Below are positions 32,060 through 32,289 of a stretch of 32,289 nucleotides of DNA, one piece after another; position 1 is the first letter of the stretch; each line of letters opens with the position of its first letter. A program made the translations under genes and the position numbers. The stretch is from an uncultured Clostridia bacterium (GTDB lineage Bacteria; Bacillota; Clostridia; UBA1381): positions 1-32,289 of the forward strand of contig CANRAG010000019.1 of the NCBI GenBank assembly GCA_947628515.1, read 5' to 3'. A model generated the notes under the pieces. It was not told where the DNA came from, did not search any database, and saw only the letters and a program-made list of their open reading frames with translations.

Positions 32060-32289
<230 letters not shown>

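Overview
The window looks like a chromosomal contig from a low-to-mid GC Bacillota, most likely an uncultured Clostridia/Oscillospiraceae-type anaerobe. The reasons are strong AGGAGG-type Shine-Dalgarno sites, the rpmG-secE-nusG-rplKAJL order with Firmicutes-type leader RNAs, the yaaA-recF-remB-gyrB cluster, a FolB-FolK fusion and a BcrAB-like ABC/two-component module. I see no integrase, transposase, phage structural gene, CRISPR array or rRNA.

Layout. 1-683: the 3' two thirds of folC. 689-5701 (minus strand): a tightly packed six-gene set read leftward, coding for a secreted protein, a YdcF/SanA-like membrane protein, an ABC ATPase, an ABC-2 permease, a histidine kinase and an OmpR-type regulator. 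It looks like an envelope-stress or peptide-antibiotic sensing and export module, with a palindrome overlying its putative promoter. 5848-10396 (plus strand): translation genes rpmG, secE, nusG, rplK, rplA, rplJ, rplL, yceD and rpmF. They carry two probable L1 binding hairpins (before rplK and before rplA), an L10 leader with attenuator, and a strong terminator after rpmF. rpoB does not follow rplL, which is unusual. 10408-12791: a short promoter, then a coiled-coil protein, a FolB-FolK fusion and a FliB-like cysteine-cluster protein, all overlapping. 12808-16862 (minus strand): marR followed by two half-exporters that form a heterodimeric ABC exporter with one degenerate ATP site.

16981-25868 (plus strand) is the accessory part of the window. 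It is a visibly AT-richer operon of an SNF2-like helicase, a type III modification methyltransferase (Mod), a RhuM-family protein and a type III restriction subunit (Res). It reads as a composite anti-phage system. A short AATGCAGAA-based repeat occurs inside the helicase gene, at its stop codon as a perfect hairpin, and as a degraded inverted copy inside res. The island ends against a minus-strand tRNA-Ser(CGA)/tRNA-Pro(CGG) pair with its own promoter and terminator.

26263-32289 (plus strand): recJ, rel (bifunctional (p)ppGpp synthetase/hydrolase), yaaA, recF, remB, a possible 18-codon leader ORF and the 5' end of gyrB. The yaaA-recF-remB-gyrB block is the usual origin-proximal order, but rel stands where dnaA-dnaN would be expected.

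All functional calls rest on reading translated motifs by eye. No database search or structure prediction was run.
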